A DNA stretch of 44,989 nt from Nitrospirota bacterium (lineage in GTDB: Bacteria > Nitrospirota > Thermodesulfovibrionia > Thermodesulfovibrionales > UBA1546): positions 1 to 44,989 of the forward strand of contig JACRGY010000025.1 of NCBI GenBank assembly GCA_016212165.1, written 5' to 3'. The notes under the pieces are model-generated. The model had not been told where the DNA came from, made no database searches, and saw only the letters and a program-made list of their open reading frames with translations. Of the stretch, positions 7,993-16,890 are shown in pieces. Numbering within the stretch: the first letter of the stretch is position 1; each line of letters begins with the position of its first letter. The position numbers were made by a program, and so were the translations under genes.

Positions 7993-8802
7993 ATGACTAT
8001 TATAAAACTCATTTTAATTATGGAACTGCTTTTGGCGTTGCCTTCTGTTATTCATGCTACGGTGTTTCAGTATTTTGATGAAGACGGGACGCTCATAGTA
8101 ACTGATAGCCCGGATGGGTTAAGGAAGGTAAAACCAAAGCGCTTCACACCAGATAAAGAGCCATTAGAGCAGCCTGAAGCAGTCAAGGAGCTGCCCAAAA
8201 CAGTAAAGACGGATTATAAGAAAGATGTCCAGTACAATTACTATCCTGTCACAGGAAGGAATCTTCAGGAAGTAGTTGCTTCTGCAGATAGAAACGGCCC
8301 GTTTGACAGCAAGGAAAGCAGGAATTATCCTGCCCAGACCAGATGGAGATTAGGCTGGTCATATAATTTTGACTACTCTTCCAAGAGAGAGGGAGAATAT
8401 ATTCATGTGGCCCTGAATATATTCGATATTAATTTAAATTCCGACATAACAGTAATACTTCCAATGATCTCAGAGGGCACCGAGCTGAACCCTCATGACT
8501 TAGAACTCTGGGGAAAATATGTCAAAGGGCTTCTTGAGCATGAGAATGACCACGTGAGGATAACAACTGACCCTTTCTACTGGGACGAGGCGCGGAAGAC
8601 TATTTCAGGGATAAAAGAGCTTATCCTGCCCTATGGCGGGCATAGCGACATGGATTCAGTAATAAAAGATACTGTGAAGGCCGAGACCGGAAAGATGGGG
8701 CATAACCTGATGAAGGAAATAAAGATGAGGAACGATGAATATGACCGGGTTACAGAGCACGGGCTTAAGCCCGAGATGAGGGATATTTTTTTTAGCAGGT
8801 AA
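7993..8802 (+). CDS. Predicted secreted zinc protease, DUF922-like
   Basis: A 269-residue protein with an N-terminal signal peptide (about 1-22). A DUF4124-like segment follows (VFQYFDEDGTLIVTDSP, residues 24-40), as often found at the N-terminus of envelope proteins. The C-terminal half resembles DUF922, predicted secreted metalloproteases, and carries a HExxH-type motif, HENDH at 183-187, just after an LWGKYVKGLL helix. His183, Glu184 and His187 would bind zinc and activate water. Conserved strands Y-x-V-x-G and N-x-x-Q in the middle fit the family. Substrate unknown; probably periplasmic. Confidence 0.78.
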   Translation: MTIIKLILIMELLLALPSVIHATVFQYFDEDGTLIVTDSPDGLRKVKPKRFTPDKEPLEQPEAVKELPKTVKTDYKKDVQYNYYPVTGRNLQEVVASADRNGPFDSKESRNYPAQTRWRLGWSYNFDYSSKREGEYIHVALNIFDINLNSDITVILPMISEGTELNPHDLELWGKYVKGLLEHENDHVRITTDPFYWDEARKTISGIKELILPYGGHSDMDSVIKDTVKAETGKMGHNLMKEIKMRNDEYDRVTEHGLKPEMRDIFFSR

Positions 8803-8869
8803 CTTTTTATCCCCTTGACCTTAAAATAAATATTACCTATGATAATAACCATAATCTAACTTATATAAA

Positions 8870-8900
8870 CCCCGTTAAAGGCCTTTGCCCTCTAACGGGG
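8870..8900 (+). promoter_or_regulatory. Hairpin abutting the ribosome site of the next gene
   Basis: CCCCGTTA (8870-8877) pairs perfectly with TAACGGGG (8893-8900). The right arm runs directly into GGAAGAGAG, the ribosome site for the GTG at 8915. Folding could affect initiation, or this is simply the remnant of a terminator lacking a T-run. Confidence 0.4.
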
Positions 8901-8914
8901 GGAAGAGAGTTTAT

Positions 8915-9625
8915 GTGAATGGCCCTGAAGAGACAATAAAGTATTTCTATATATTCAGGCTGGCTGACGGCACTATAAAAAGGTTTGATATTTCTCTGGA
9001 TGCAAGGACTTTAAATTATATCCGGCCGGGCAATCAAACGCCGCCGGAATGGGCAAAATTAAGCTACTACAAATGCAGTCCCTGCACTCTAGATGAAACC
9101 GCGCATGAGTTCTGCACAATCGCTTCTAATATTGGCGAGGTTGTAAATGCATTCAAAGATTCGGCCTCTTATGAAAATGCTCATGTTCTTATAATGACAA
9201 AGGCAAGGGATATCTCAAAAAACACAACAATTCAGGAAGGAATGAGCTCTTTATTGGGTTTATATATGGTTACTAGCGGCTGTCCGGTTATGGAAAAATT
9301 AAAACCCTTGGTTCGTTACCATCTGCCATTTTCAACAATAGATGAGAGTGTTTACAGAATAGTATCCATGTATCTTTTCGCACAGTATTATCTTAAAGGC
9401 AAGGGCAAAAAACCTGATTGGGAATTAAAAAAACTGGCTGATATTTATGAAAATATCAGGCTTGTAAATGCAGGCATGTCGGAGAGGTTAAAAAATGCTG
9501 CAGCCAGGGACGCAAGCATCAGCGCAGTAGCCAACCTTGATGACCTTGCATCGCTGGTGCCTATTTTGATCAATGACACTCTTGCCAGCATAGAGGATTC
9601 TTTTTCTTCGTATCTGCTTGAGTAA
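8915..9625 (+). CDS. Uncharacterised cytoplasmic protein
   Basis: About 236 residues from the GTG at 8915, chosen over an upstream in-frame TTG at 8885 because the G-rich ribosome site (GGGGGGAAGAGAG) lies at the right distance. The N-terminus reads MNGPEETIKYFYIFRLADG, a beta-rich start. Residues about 35-75 contain three cysteines in YYKCSPCTLDETAHEFC, a possible metal site. The rest is predicted helical, with a DASISAVANLDDLASLVPIL segment near the end. There is no signal peptide. I do not recognise the family with confidence. It converges with trpG, ending 35 bases from it. Confidence 0.7.
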   Translation: MNGPEETIKYFYIFRLADGTIKRFDISLDARTLNYIRPGNQTPPEWAKLSYYKCSPCTLDETAHEFCTIASNIGEVVNAFKDSASYENAHVLIMTKARDISKNTTIQEGMSSLLGLYMVTSGCPVMEKLKPLVRYHLPFSTIDESVYRIVSMYLFAQYYLKGKGKKPDWELKKLADIYENIRLVNAGMSERLKNAAARDASISAVANLDDLASLVPILINDTLASIEDSFSSYLLE

Positions 9626-9660
9626 ATATTTTTATCGGGACAAAAGAGGCAGGCTGTAAT

Positions 9661-10230
9661 TTAGTAATGCAGTTTCAGGAAGTTTTTAAGCAGGTCTTTC
9701 CCGACCTTCGTAAGTATTGACTCCGGATGAAACTGAACTCCTTCAACAATAAACTCCTTATGCCTCACTCCCATTATCTCATTCTTATCAGTCCATGCGC
9801 TTATCTCAAGGCAGGAAGGAAGGGTCTCTTTTTTTATAATAAGAGAATGGTATCTTGTTGCCTCAAAAGGGTTTGGCAGTCCCTTAAAGATGGTCTTTCC
9901 GTCATGGTTAATCATTGAGGTCTTCCCGTGCATGAGTCTTGGCGCCCTTATGATATCTCCTCCGAACGCAGCGCCTATTGCCTGGTGGCCGAGGCATACG
10001 CCAAGAATCGGAATCTTTCCTGCGAAATATTTTATCACGTCAACTGAAATACCAGCTTCCCTTGGCGTGCAAGGGCCGGGAGATATTACTATGCTTTCAG
10101 GCTTCAGCTTCTCAATCTCTTTTATAGCAACCTTGTCATTCCTGAATACCCGTATATTCTCTCCAAGCTCTCCAAGGTGCTGGACAAGGTTATAAGTAAA
10201 CGAATCATAATTATCAATCATCAGTAACAT
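9661..10230 (-). CDS. trpG: Anthranilate synthase glutamine amidotransferase subunit
   Basis: A 189-residue class I glutamine amidotransferase. The nucleophile Cys79 lies in [10 protein letters not shown], and the His/Glu pair is in VQFHPESI near residue 170. It releases ammonia from glutamine for TrpE. In many bacteria the same protein also serves para-aminobenzoate synthesis (PabA), and no separate copy is visible here. It is encoded just downstream of trpE on the same strand, but a 184-base gap with a long palindrome intervenes instead of the usual tight coupling. A GAGGA ribosome site precedes the ATG. Confidence 0.92.
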   Translation of the reverse strand: MLLMIDNYDSFTYNLVQHLGELGENIRVFRNDKVAIKEIEKLKPESIVISPGPCTPREAGISVDVIKYFAGKIPILGVCLGHQAIGAAFGGDIIRAPRLMHGKTSMINHDGKTIFKGLPNPFEATRYHSLIIKKETLPSCLEISAWTDKNEIMGVRHKEFIVEGVQFHPESILTKVGKDLLKNFLKLHY

Positions 10231-10245
10231 AAAGTTATCCTCGAT

Positions 10246-10418
10246 ATAAGCATGGCTGACTTGAGCGACATTAGAGATTTTTCGGTAACAGTTCTTAGCG
10301 AATTGGAGTGTCTACAGCTTCGACTGTCTGAGCCCGAAGGGCGAGTTTCGAAGCTGTAACGGAAAGAGCTTAGAACAGTCGAAAAATATCTTGGTAAGCG
10401 AAAGTTTGTCATGCTTAT
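10246..10418 (-). repeat. 173-base imperfect palindrome between trpE and trpG
   Basis: Nested complementary arms run almost the full length: ATAAGCATG (10246-10254) with CATGCTTAT (10410-10418); AGAGATTTTTCG (10273-10284) with CGAAAAATATCT (10380-10391), one mismatch; GTTCTTAGC with GCTTAGAAC, one mismatch; ACAGCTTCGA (10314-10323) with TCGAAGCTGT (10348-10357), perfect. A small GCCC-GAA-GGGC hairpin is at the apex. The right edge overlaps the trpE stop codon. Size and shape suggest a non-autonomous, MITE-like or REP-like insertion; no transposase is present. Confidence 0.8.
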
Positions 10419-11896
10419 ACCAGTCCCTTCTCCGCCATATCAACAGCCTTCATCATTCCCTTTGCCTTATTAACAGTCTCTGTGTATTCCCTTTCAGGCA
10501 CGGAATCAGCAACAATCCCGGCGCCTGCCTGAACATAAATCCTGTCATCCTTTATTATAAGCGTTCTTATCGTAATGCAGGTATCCATATTGCCTGAATA
10601 GCTGAAATATCCCACAGCGCCTGCGTAAGGCCCTCTTTTTGTCGGCTCAAACTCTTCTATAATCTCCATGGCCCGCACCTTAGGAGCGCCTGTTACAGTC
10701 CCTGCCGGAAAACATGCGCGAAGCACATCAAAGGCATCGAGATTTTTCTCCAGTTTCCCTTCAACATTCGATACCATATGCATCACATGGCTGTATCTCT
10801 CAATGTCCATAAGTTCTGTAACAGTGACAGAGCCTTTCTCTGCAACCCTTCCGACATCATTTCTTCCAAGGTCAACGAGCATTATATGTTCTGCAATCTC
10901 TTTCGGGTCTTTTTTGAGTTCTTCTTCAAGCGCCTTGTCTTTTTCCTCTGTGTCCCCTCTTTTTCTTGTGCCTGCAATCGGCCTCAGGACTATTTTTTTA
11001 TCCTCAAGCCTTACGAGTATCTCTGGTGATGAACCTACAATCTTTGCATCTCCAGTGTTGATGAAATACATATATGGTGAAGGGTTTATCACCCTTAAGG
11101 CCCTGTAGATGTCAAACGGCTCGATATTTGACCTGCGCTCGAACCTCTGAGAAAGCACAACCTGGAATATATCGCCTGCTGCAATATATTCCTTTGATTT
11201 GGAAACCGCGTTTTCAAAAGCCTCTTTTGTTTTAAAGCTTGATGTAAATTTCTGCTTGATTTTTTTGCCCCTTGAACCCTTAAACCCCTGAACCCTTGAA
11301 CTTTTCAGTTTCTTAACTATTTCATCTATTCTCTCAACTGCCTCTTTATATGCCTTAGATGCGCTTTTGCCGTCAACATGGACGTTCGAGACAATCTTTA
11401 TCTTCTGCTTAAGGCTGTCAAATATAAGCATTGTATCTGCAAGCATGAAAAACATATCGGGCAGGTCCAGGCCGGGCTTATCACTATCAGGAACCCGTTC
11501 AAAGAACCTGACCATATCATAGCCCATGTATCCGACAAGCCCTCCTGAAAACCTCGGAAGCCCCGGGACGTCAACCGGCCTGTAAACAGAAAGTTCCTTT
11601 TTCAGCACTGCAACAGGGTCTTCTGTTTCAAAAGTGACAGGCTTCTTTCCTTTTTCTTTTATCTCTATCTTTTTGCCCCATCCCCTTATAATCTTTGAAG
11701 GATTTGAGCCGAGGAAGGAATATCTTGCCCATTTTTCTCCTCCTACAACACTCTCAAGAAGGAATGAAGGGCTGCCTCCGATCTTCAGAAATGCAGATAC
11801 AGGGGTATCCATATCAGCGAGAATCTCCCTGTAGACAGGGATAAGATTTCCCCTCTTGCATAATGCATGGAACTCTTTGATGTCAGGGTAGAGCAT
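10415..11896 (-). CDS. trpE: Anthranilate synthase component I
   Basis: A 493-residue enzyme that converts chorismate to anthranilate, using ammonia from TrpG. The N-terminal domain carries the feedback (tryptophan) pocket region (LLESVVGGEKWARYSFLG). The C-terminal chorismate-binding domain has the family motifs GDIFQVVLSQRF, NPSPYMYF, a PIAGTRKRG segment, a DLGRNDVGRVA segment and AGAGIVADSVPEREY. Residues about 197-209, in the linker between domains, are encoded by a tandem 8-base repeat array. No leader peptide with Trp codons or attenuator is visible in the 50 bases upstream. Confidence 0.94.
   Translation of the reverse strand: MLYPDIKEFHALCKRGNLIPVYREILADMDTPVSAFLKIGGSPSFLLESVVGGEKWARYSFLGSNPSKIIRGWGKKIEIKEKGKKPVTFETEDPVAVLKKELSVYRPVDVPGLPRFSGGLVGYMGYDMVRFFERVPDSDKPGLDLPDMFFMLADTMLIFDSLKQKIKIVSNVHVDGKSASKAYKEAVERIDEIVKKLKSSRVQGFKGSRGKKIKQKFTSSFKTKEAFENAVSKSKEYIAAGDIFQVVLSQRFERRSNIEPFDIYRALRVINPSPYMYFINTGDAKIVGSSPEILVRLEDKKIVLRPIAGTRKRGDTEEKDKALEEELKKDPKEIAEHIMLVDLGRNDVGRVAEKGSVTVTELMDIERYSHVMHMVSNVEGKLEKNLDAFDVLRACFPAGTVTGAPKVRAMEIIEEFEPTKRGPYAGAVGYFSYSGNMDTCITIRTLIIKDDRIYVQAGAGIVADSVPEREYTETVNKAKGMMKAVDMAEKGLV
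11268..11307 (+). repeat. Octamer array inside trpE
   Basis: Five consecutive 8-base units with the consensus ACCCTTGA (variants ACCCTTAA, ACCCCTGA, ACTTTTCA). They are translated from the minus strand as the TrpE linker (VQGFKGSRG region, residues about 197-209). Unit length is not a multiple of three. Confidence 0.75.
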
Positions 11897-11947
11897 ATTG
11901 ACAAAACCCGCCTTTTTTAATTAGTATGATTAGTATAACTTATCACT

Positions 11948-12032
11948 AAGTTAGAAGTTAAGAGTTGCTGCCTCAGGCAAAAAAGTCAAGAGTTTAAAAA
12001 TTTTTAACTTTACACTTTTAACTTCCAACTTT
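11948..12032. repeat. Inverted repeat of degenerate short units upstream of tRNA-Gly
   Basis: Left arm AAGTTAGAAGTTAAGAGT pairs with right arm ACTTTTAACTTCCAACTT (16 of 18 positions). Between them lie a GCCT-C-AGGC hairpin and an AT-rich stretch. The arms consist of AAGTTA-like near-heptamers. It occupies most of the gap between the trpE promoter region and tRNA-Gly. Confidence 0.6.
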
Positions 12033-12037
12033 TCATT

Positions 12038-12112
<75 letters not shown>

Positions 12113-12114
12113 AT

Positions 12115-12190
12115 GGCGGCGTACCCAAGTGGCTAAGGGGGAGGTCTGCAAAACCTTTATGCAGCGGTTCAAATCCGCTCGCCGCCTCCA
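12115..12190 (+). tRNA. tRNA-Cys (anticodon GCA)
   Basis: Acceptor GGCGGCG pairs with CGCCGCC. The anticodon arm AGGT/ACCT carries loop CTGCAAA (anticodon GCA), the T arm is AGCGG-TTCAAAT-CCGCT, and an encoded CCA ends at 12190. It starts two bases after tRNA-Gly, so the two are surely transcribed together. Confidence 0.96.
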
Positions 12191-12244
12191 AAATCCTGCG
12201 GAGTTAAGCTTTATTAGAAATATTTCTTCGCTGTGATGCAATAT

Positions 12245-14974
12245 TTATTGAAGGGTGATCTCTATTTCTTCCGAGGGTTCGCTTTCCAGCCCGTCATTAT
12301 CTAATGCCGTAACATATAATTTAATGGATTTTGTTTTATCCTCCGGACGTAGCTCGACGGAGTTTAAGCGTGAGGTTATTAAAAGCGCGCTCTTATTCCA
12401 TCCTTTTCTGTAAACATTGTATCCTTTTATATCCGGCTCCCTGTTTGCCTCCCATCTAAGCAAAACCTTTCCCTGAACTGTTTCCCACTTTAAGCCTGTC
12501 GGAGCCTTAGGCCTTTGTTTGATAGATGCAATAACTGCTTTTGAAAGGGGGCCTGTAGAGCCGTGTTTGCTTTTGCCTGCTACCCTGTAGAAATAAATCT
12601 TTCCCTGCCTGATATCTTCCTTGTCTGTATAATTATCGGTTTCCCTGTCAACTTTGCCTGCCTCTACGAATTGCCCCCCCTCTGTCTCGGACCTGAAAAT
12701 TATATAACCTTCTATATCAGGGTCCTGCCTTGATATGCTCCACCTCAGGTGCACCTGATTTATCTTTACTGCCTCTACCCGGACGTTTTCAGGGGGGAGA
12801 ACACCGGATTTGGTTTTTCCAAGCACAGGCTCCGACTTAATCCCGTCCGTTCCCAGCATATTAAAAGCCGCAACCGTATAGTAAAAGCTTATTCCTTCTT
12901 TCATATCTTCGGTATCCTCAAAGGATGTATTGTCCCTTCCGTCAATCTCGCCTGCCCTTTGATAAATCCCGTCTATCTTCGGGCTCCTGTAAATCCGGTA
13001 CCCTTTGACTTCCGGCTCGCGGTTAGGCGCCCATCTCAGAGTTATCTTTGCAGCGTAATTGCCTTCTGTAACAACTCCGGCAACCGCCGATGCATGTTTC
13101 CTTATTCTGTCATTCTTGAACATGCCGGACTCGGATTCGTCAATCTCTGCAGAGGCAGTCCTCGGCATCAGCTCCTTTACCTTTATTACCCCGATTAGAT
13201 ACTCTTCTATCTGCAAGAGTTCATTTGTCTTTGGATCCCTCAATTCCTTGCCTATTCTGAATACTATGTATTTGTCTCCTTTTTTAACGCCGTCTACCGA
13301 GCCAAGAGAGATTTTCACCATATCATTTTCCATGTCCATATCAATGATAAACCCCTCTGTGTAAGGTTCAAGGCTTATAACCTTAAGCTTATGCGGCGAC
13401 TCCTTGCTCCCTGCCGCAGCACAATTGCTCTGCAGGTCGCATGCAGATATGTAGTATTCAAGTACGGCGCCTTTTTTAAGATAGGCGTCAGGGATGACCG
13501 CCTCATAGGTGCCCTTTAAAGGGCTGGACATCCCTGCTCTCTGGAAGTTCATCTCGCCTTCCATCTTGAGCATCAGTGAAACTTCTCCCACTGCCTGATT
13601 ATCCACAATCCTGGCCCTTATAAAATTTTTGTTTTCTTTTACTGCTTTTGAAGGCGGCTCAATAATAATTTCCGGCGCTTGGGCGTCAAGCTCCATGAGT
13701 ATCTCGTTTATCTCGGCAGTCTTGTCTTTAACTATGCCGACCTTAACGTCTTTTTCCTTATAACCCTCTTTTTTCAGTTTCACGGCATACTGTTTTACAG
13801 GGAGCTCGCTGACAGTAAGAGGCGTAACGCCTATATTCCTGTTGTTAATTATTACCTCTACCCCGGTGGGGTCGGTCTTTATACTAAGATTGCCTGTATG
13901 CGGAGTAAGACGATAAGTCTTTTCTGTTACAGGGATCTGGACATCAATTGTGTCTTTCTGCTCCTCGTGCGCTTCTTTTACAATCCTTATCTTATGAATG
14001 CCGGCAGTAACATTTTCAATTACAAGAGGCGTTGCCCCCCTGGCAGTCTCATCCCAGAATACCTCTGCATTTTCAGGCACGGAAACAAGTCTTACAGAAT
14101 AAATAACAGGAGCCAGCCTGATATTTACCTCTGCAATTTCGCTGCCCTTTACAATAGCCTTTTGAGTTGATTCAATATACCCAGACTTTGAAATAACAAC
14201 TGTGTGTTCACCAACAGGGATATCCTTTAACTGCAGCGGCGTTGCCCCGACCAGCTTTCCGTTAAGATAGACTGTTGCAACCGTTGGTTCCGAAGTTATA
14301 GACAAGGAACCTATGGTCTGGAATTCAGCTGTAATGTTTACATCTTTTCCGGGCTCAAGGTGTACAGTCTTAATAATCTCCTGTCCTGCTGCCACGACTT
14401 TTACAGTATGCGTGCCGGGCAAAAGATTGCGGATAACCGGGGGGCTGCCTTTCTTTATGTCATCTACAAATATCTCTGCTTCAGCTACATTAGATTTCAC
14501 AAAGAGGGTTGAAAGATTTTGCGAAATAACCTCATTATAAAGCGAAATCACTTTGGGCGGAAATAATTCAGGATTAATGGTTTTGTCAGGGGCTGCCTTA
14601 AATGCATTTCTGAAAGATTCTTTTGCAAGGCCTTCTTTCCCCTTGCCTAAATAGGCCATCCCGACATAAAAGTTTGCAGTAAAGAGCTTTTCATTTCTTG
14701 CATCATCCTCGGGTTTATCTCTAAGCTTACTTATTACCTGCTTAAACTCCAGTATTGCCTTATCAAAATCGCCCTTTTCATAAAGGGCGATTGCCTTTTC
14801 TATTGCATCGGGATGCTCTTCAGCGCTTGGAATATAAGGATTTGAGATTAAAAAAACAAAACTTAAAATCAGGGGAAGAAACAATATCTTTCTGAACTTT
14901 TGCGTTTTGTACTTTGCCTTTTGTATTTCCACCGTATACCTCAGTTCACGCCGCTTTATAATACCATGAATCAA
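12245..14974 (-). CDS. TPR, PEGA-repeat and fibronectin type III envelope protein
   Basis: A protein of up to 909 residues. A hydrophobic export segment (about 31-48, ending near PSAEE) is followed by TPR-like helices (about 52-135). Four PEGA repeats follow (about 150-430; signature G-x-TPL or G-x-PP followed by an L-x-x-G-x-H/Y-x-V pattern). A central beta region comes next, then three fibronectin type III domains (about 640-905), each with a RW-x-x-x-x-x-PE/PD-x-x-GY core. TTG at 14974 follows the kinase stop by six bases with a GAAGGCGGA site; GTG at 14932 is an alternative start. Heptamer repeats encode residues 16-29. It is probably a periplasmic or surface scaffold serving the kinase upstream. 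Confidence 0.85.
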   Translation of the reverse strand: MIHGIIKRRELRYTVEIQKAKYKTQKFRKILFLPLILSFVFLISNPYIPSAEEHPDAIEKAIALYEKGDFDKAILEFKQVISKLRDKPEDDARNEKLFTANFYVGMAYLGKGKEGLAKESFRNAFKAAPDKTINPELFPPKVISLYNEVISQNLSTLFVKSNVAEAEIFVDDIKKGSPPVIRNLLPGTHTVKVVAAGQEIIKTVHLEPGKDVNITAEFQTIGSLSITSEPTVATVYLNGKLVGATPLQLKDIPVGEHTVVISKSGYIESTQKAIVKGSEIAEVNIRLAPVIYSVRLVSVPENAEVFWDETARGATPLVIENVTAGIHKIRIVKEAHEEQKDTIDVQIPVTEKTYRLTPHTGNLSIKTDPTGVEVIINNRNIGVTPLTVSELPVKQYAVKLKKEGYKEKDVKVGIVKDKTAEINEILMELDAQAPEIIIEPPSKAVKENKNFIRARIVDNQAVGEVSLMLKMEGEMNFQRAGMSSPLKGTYEAVIPDAYLKKGAVLEYYISACDLQSNCAAAGSKESPHKLKVISLEPYTEGFIIDMDMENDMVKISLGSVDGVKKGDKYIVFRIGKELRDPKTNELLQIEEYLIGVIKVKELMPRTASAEIDESESGMFKNDRIRKHASAVAGVVTEGNYAAKITLRWAPNREPEVKGYRIYRSPKIDGIYQRAGEIDGRDNTSFEDTEDMKEGISFYYTVAAFNMLGTDGIKSEPVLGKTKSGVLPPENVRVEAVKINQVHLRWSISRQDPDIEGYIIFRSETEGGQFVEAGKVDRETDNYTDKEDIRQGKIYFYRVAGKSKHGSTGPLSKAVIASIKQRPKAPTGLKWETVQGKVLLRWEANREPDIKGYNVYRKGWNKSALLITSRLNSVELRPEDKTKSIKLYVTALDNDGLESEPSEEIEITLQ
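14896..14930 (+). repeat. Heptamer array in the leader of the TPR-PEGA-FN3 gene
   Basis: Five 7-base units, ACTTTTG, CGTTTTG, TACTTTG, CCTTTTG and TATTTCC, lie within the codons between the possible start codons and the hydrophobic export segment. The Lys/Gln-rich leader peptide (QKAKYKTQKF) is the direct translation of these units from the minus strand. Confidence 0.65.
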
Positions 14975-14980
14975 TTTTTA

Positions 14981-16888
14981 TCATCCGCCTTCCTTCTTAA
15001 GGCTGACACTTATTTGCTCGGTAGCCCCTTCTCTTATCTCTATGTCCCTGCTGGCTTCAATAAAGCCTTCTCTGGCAATCTTTATACGGTGTTTCCCGCC
15101 AGAGACTTTCTCTATGGTCAATGGCGTCTGACCCTTTAATGCCCCATCCAGATAAACATTGCCCCACGGTGAGGCATTTATTACCAGTTTTCCCCCTTCC
15201 CCAAACTTATATGAGACCTTAGCTGTCTGCCCTTTCGAGATACTGACCCTTGTCTCCCAGGCAGGGGAATTAGGGTTCTCAAGCCTGACCTTATGACTCC
15301 CGGCCTTTAAGTCTTCTATGGTCTTTGGAGTTGTCCCGTAAGCTTTCCCATCAACATAAACATTTGCCCAGGGCATTGCGTTAACTGTCAACCTGCCCTC
15401 GGCCGCTTCAGCAGCCTGCTTAGGTTCAGGCACAGGCGGCGCTTTCTGTTCTTCCTGAACAGTTGCCGCAGCAGGGGCAGGGGGCTCAATGGCCGGAACA
15501 GCTGCGGATGCGAAATTAATCTCCGCTACATCATCCTTTGGAACACAAAACTTGCCTGAAGGGTTATAAGTGCAATAGTTTCCCTCCTCCTCGAAATAAC
15601 CGGACCATGAGAGGACGTTCCCGTTCTTAAGCGAAATGTTGACTGCCCGCCCTTCCGGCTGAGGGGCAGGATTTTTGTTTATTGCCTTAAGATTTACGGA
15701 AGACCTGATGCCGGCAAAATAAGAAAAAATCATATCCCGATTGACCCAGAAAAAATAGCCAGCTGCCGACAAACAGACAACCGCAACCAAAGATCCTATA
15801 AAAGACCCGTATGACCTCTGCTTCTTCTGTATCCGGGGTGCTGGCTTCTGAGCCTCGCGCTGTCGTAATGCAGCTGTCTGCCCGGCTGCCTGAACTGCAA
15901 GCGATTCCTTTTCAAGGGGCATGCTTATTGTCTCTTCCACCATCATCATTTCTTTTTTTAACTCTGCCTCAATCTCAGCCTTAAATAGGCTATGCATGAA
16001 CTGCTTGAGAGACAGCGCAGGATCGGCGCGAAGGAGTTCGAATAATATATTCCCAAGGTCGGCTTCCAGGTCTGATACATTCTGATAGCGTTCTATTACT
16101 TCCCTCGCAAGCGCCTTTAACAATTTTGCCTCCAGTTCAGCCGGCAGGCCGGCATTTATGGATGAAGGGAGAGGGTCTATCTGCGCAGCCCTGACTTTTT
16201 CGAGGGTATTTATCTCTGAATCCCCCTTAAAAAGTCTTTCGCCTGTCAGCATCTCGTAAAGCACAATTCCGAGGGCAAATATATCGGACCTGTGGTCAAT
16301 AGTTTTGCCCCAGGCCTGCTCAGGGGACATGTAGGACAGTTTCCCCTTAAGCACCCCAGTTGTTGTCCTGGACTGTGAGCCTGCCTTTGCAATCCCGAAA
16401 TCTACGACCTTTACATCGCCCTCATAAGATATAAGAATGTTTTGAGGGCTTACATCCCTGTGAATAATATTAAGATTTTTCCCCGAGCTGTCTTTTTGCC
16501 TGTGTGCATAGCTAAGGCCGGAGGCCACTTCCTTTGCTATAAATACTGCGAGGGGAACAGGGAATTTAATATTTTTTTCATTGCATCTTTTTAAGATGCC
16601 CCTGAGGTCTTTGCCTCTTATATATTCCATTGCAATAAAATAATTCTCCTCTATCTTTCCAAAATCATAGACCTGGGTAATGTTTTTGTGGCTCAGGCGC
16701 GCAACGAGCTTGGCCTCGGCTATGAACATATCAATGAATTCCTCGTCAGAGGATAAATGAGGAAGGATTCTCTTTATGGCAAGCACCCTCTCGAAGCCTT
16801 CTATGCCTACTTTTTTTGACTTGAATAGCTCCGCCATGCCGCCGGAGCCTACCTTGTCGAGCAGAATATATTGACCGAATTTTTCCAT
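14981..16888 (-). CDS. Transmembrane Ser/Thr protein kinase with PEGA repeats
   Basis: A 635-residue Hanks-type kinase. The glycine loop is GSGGMAELF (14-22), the ATP lysine Lys39, the catalytic loop HRDVSPQN (143-150), the metal motif DFG (163-165), and the activation segment is followed by SYMSPEQ. A transmembrane helix sits near residues 365-385 (SFIGSLVAVVCLSAAGYFFW). The extracytoplasmic part carries two PEGA repeats (about 500-630), each with an N/A-x-PW-x-NVYVDG-type core. The ATG lies two bases after the PP2C gene's stop. All catalytic residues are intact. It probably signals envelope status to cytoplasmic targets, opposed by the PP2C phosphatase. Confidence 0.92.
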   Translation of the reverse strand: MEKFGQYILLDKVGSGGMAELFKSKKVGIEGFERVLAIKRILPHLSSDEEFIDMFIAEAKLVARLSHKNITQVYDFGKIEENYFIAMEYIRGKDLRGILKRCNEKNIKFPVPLAVFIAKEVASGLSYAHRQKDSSGKNLNIIHRDVSPQNILISYEGDVKVVDFGIAKAGSQSRTTTGVLKGKLSYMSPEQAWGKTIDHRSDIFALGIVLYEMLTGERLFKGDSEINTLEKVRAAQIDPLPSSINAGLPAELEAKLLKALAREVIERYQNVSDLEADLGNILFELLRADPALSLKQFMHSLFKAEIEAELKKEMMMVEETISMPLEKESLAVQAAGQTAALRQREAQKPAPRIQKKQRSYGSFIGSLVAVVCLSAAGYFFWVNRDMIFSYFAGIRSSVNLKAINKNPAPQPEGRAVNISLKNGNVLSWSGYFEEEGNYCTYNPSGKFCVPKDDVAEINFASAAVPAIEPPAPAAATVQEEQKAPPVPEPKQAAEAAEGRLTVNAMPWANVYVDGKAYGTTPKTIEDLKAGSHKVRLENPNSPAWETRVSISKGQTAKVSYKFGEGGKLVINASPWGNVYLDGALKGQTPLTIEKVSGGKHRIKIAREGFIEASRDIEIREGATEQISVSLKKEGG

Positions 16889-16890
16889 GT

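Noticed and set aside
10668-11108. 146-codon plus-strand frame inside trpE
   Set aside because: Shadow of a real gene on the other strand; no ribosome site and Ser-rich composition typical of antisense frames.
11897-11947. Tryptophan leader peptide and attenuator before trpE
   Set aside because: No short frame with tandem Trp codons and no alternating hairpins were seen.
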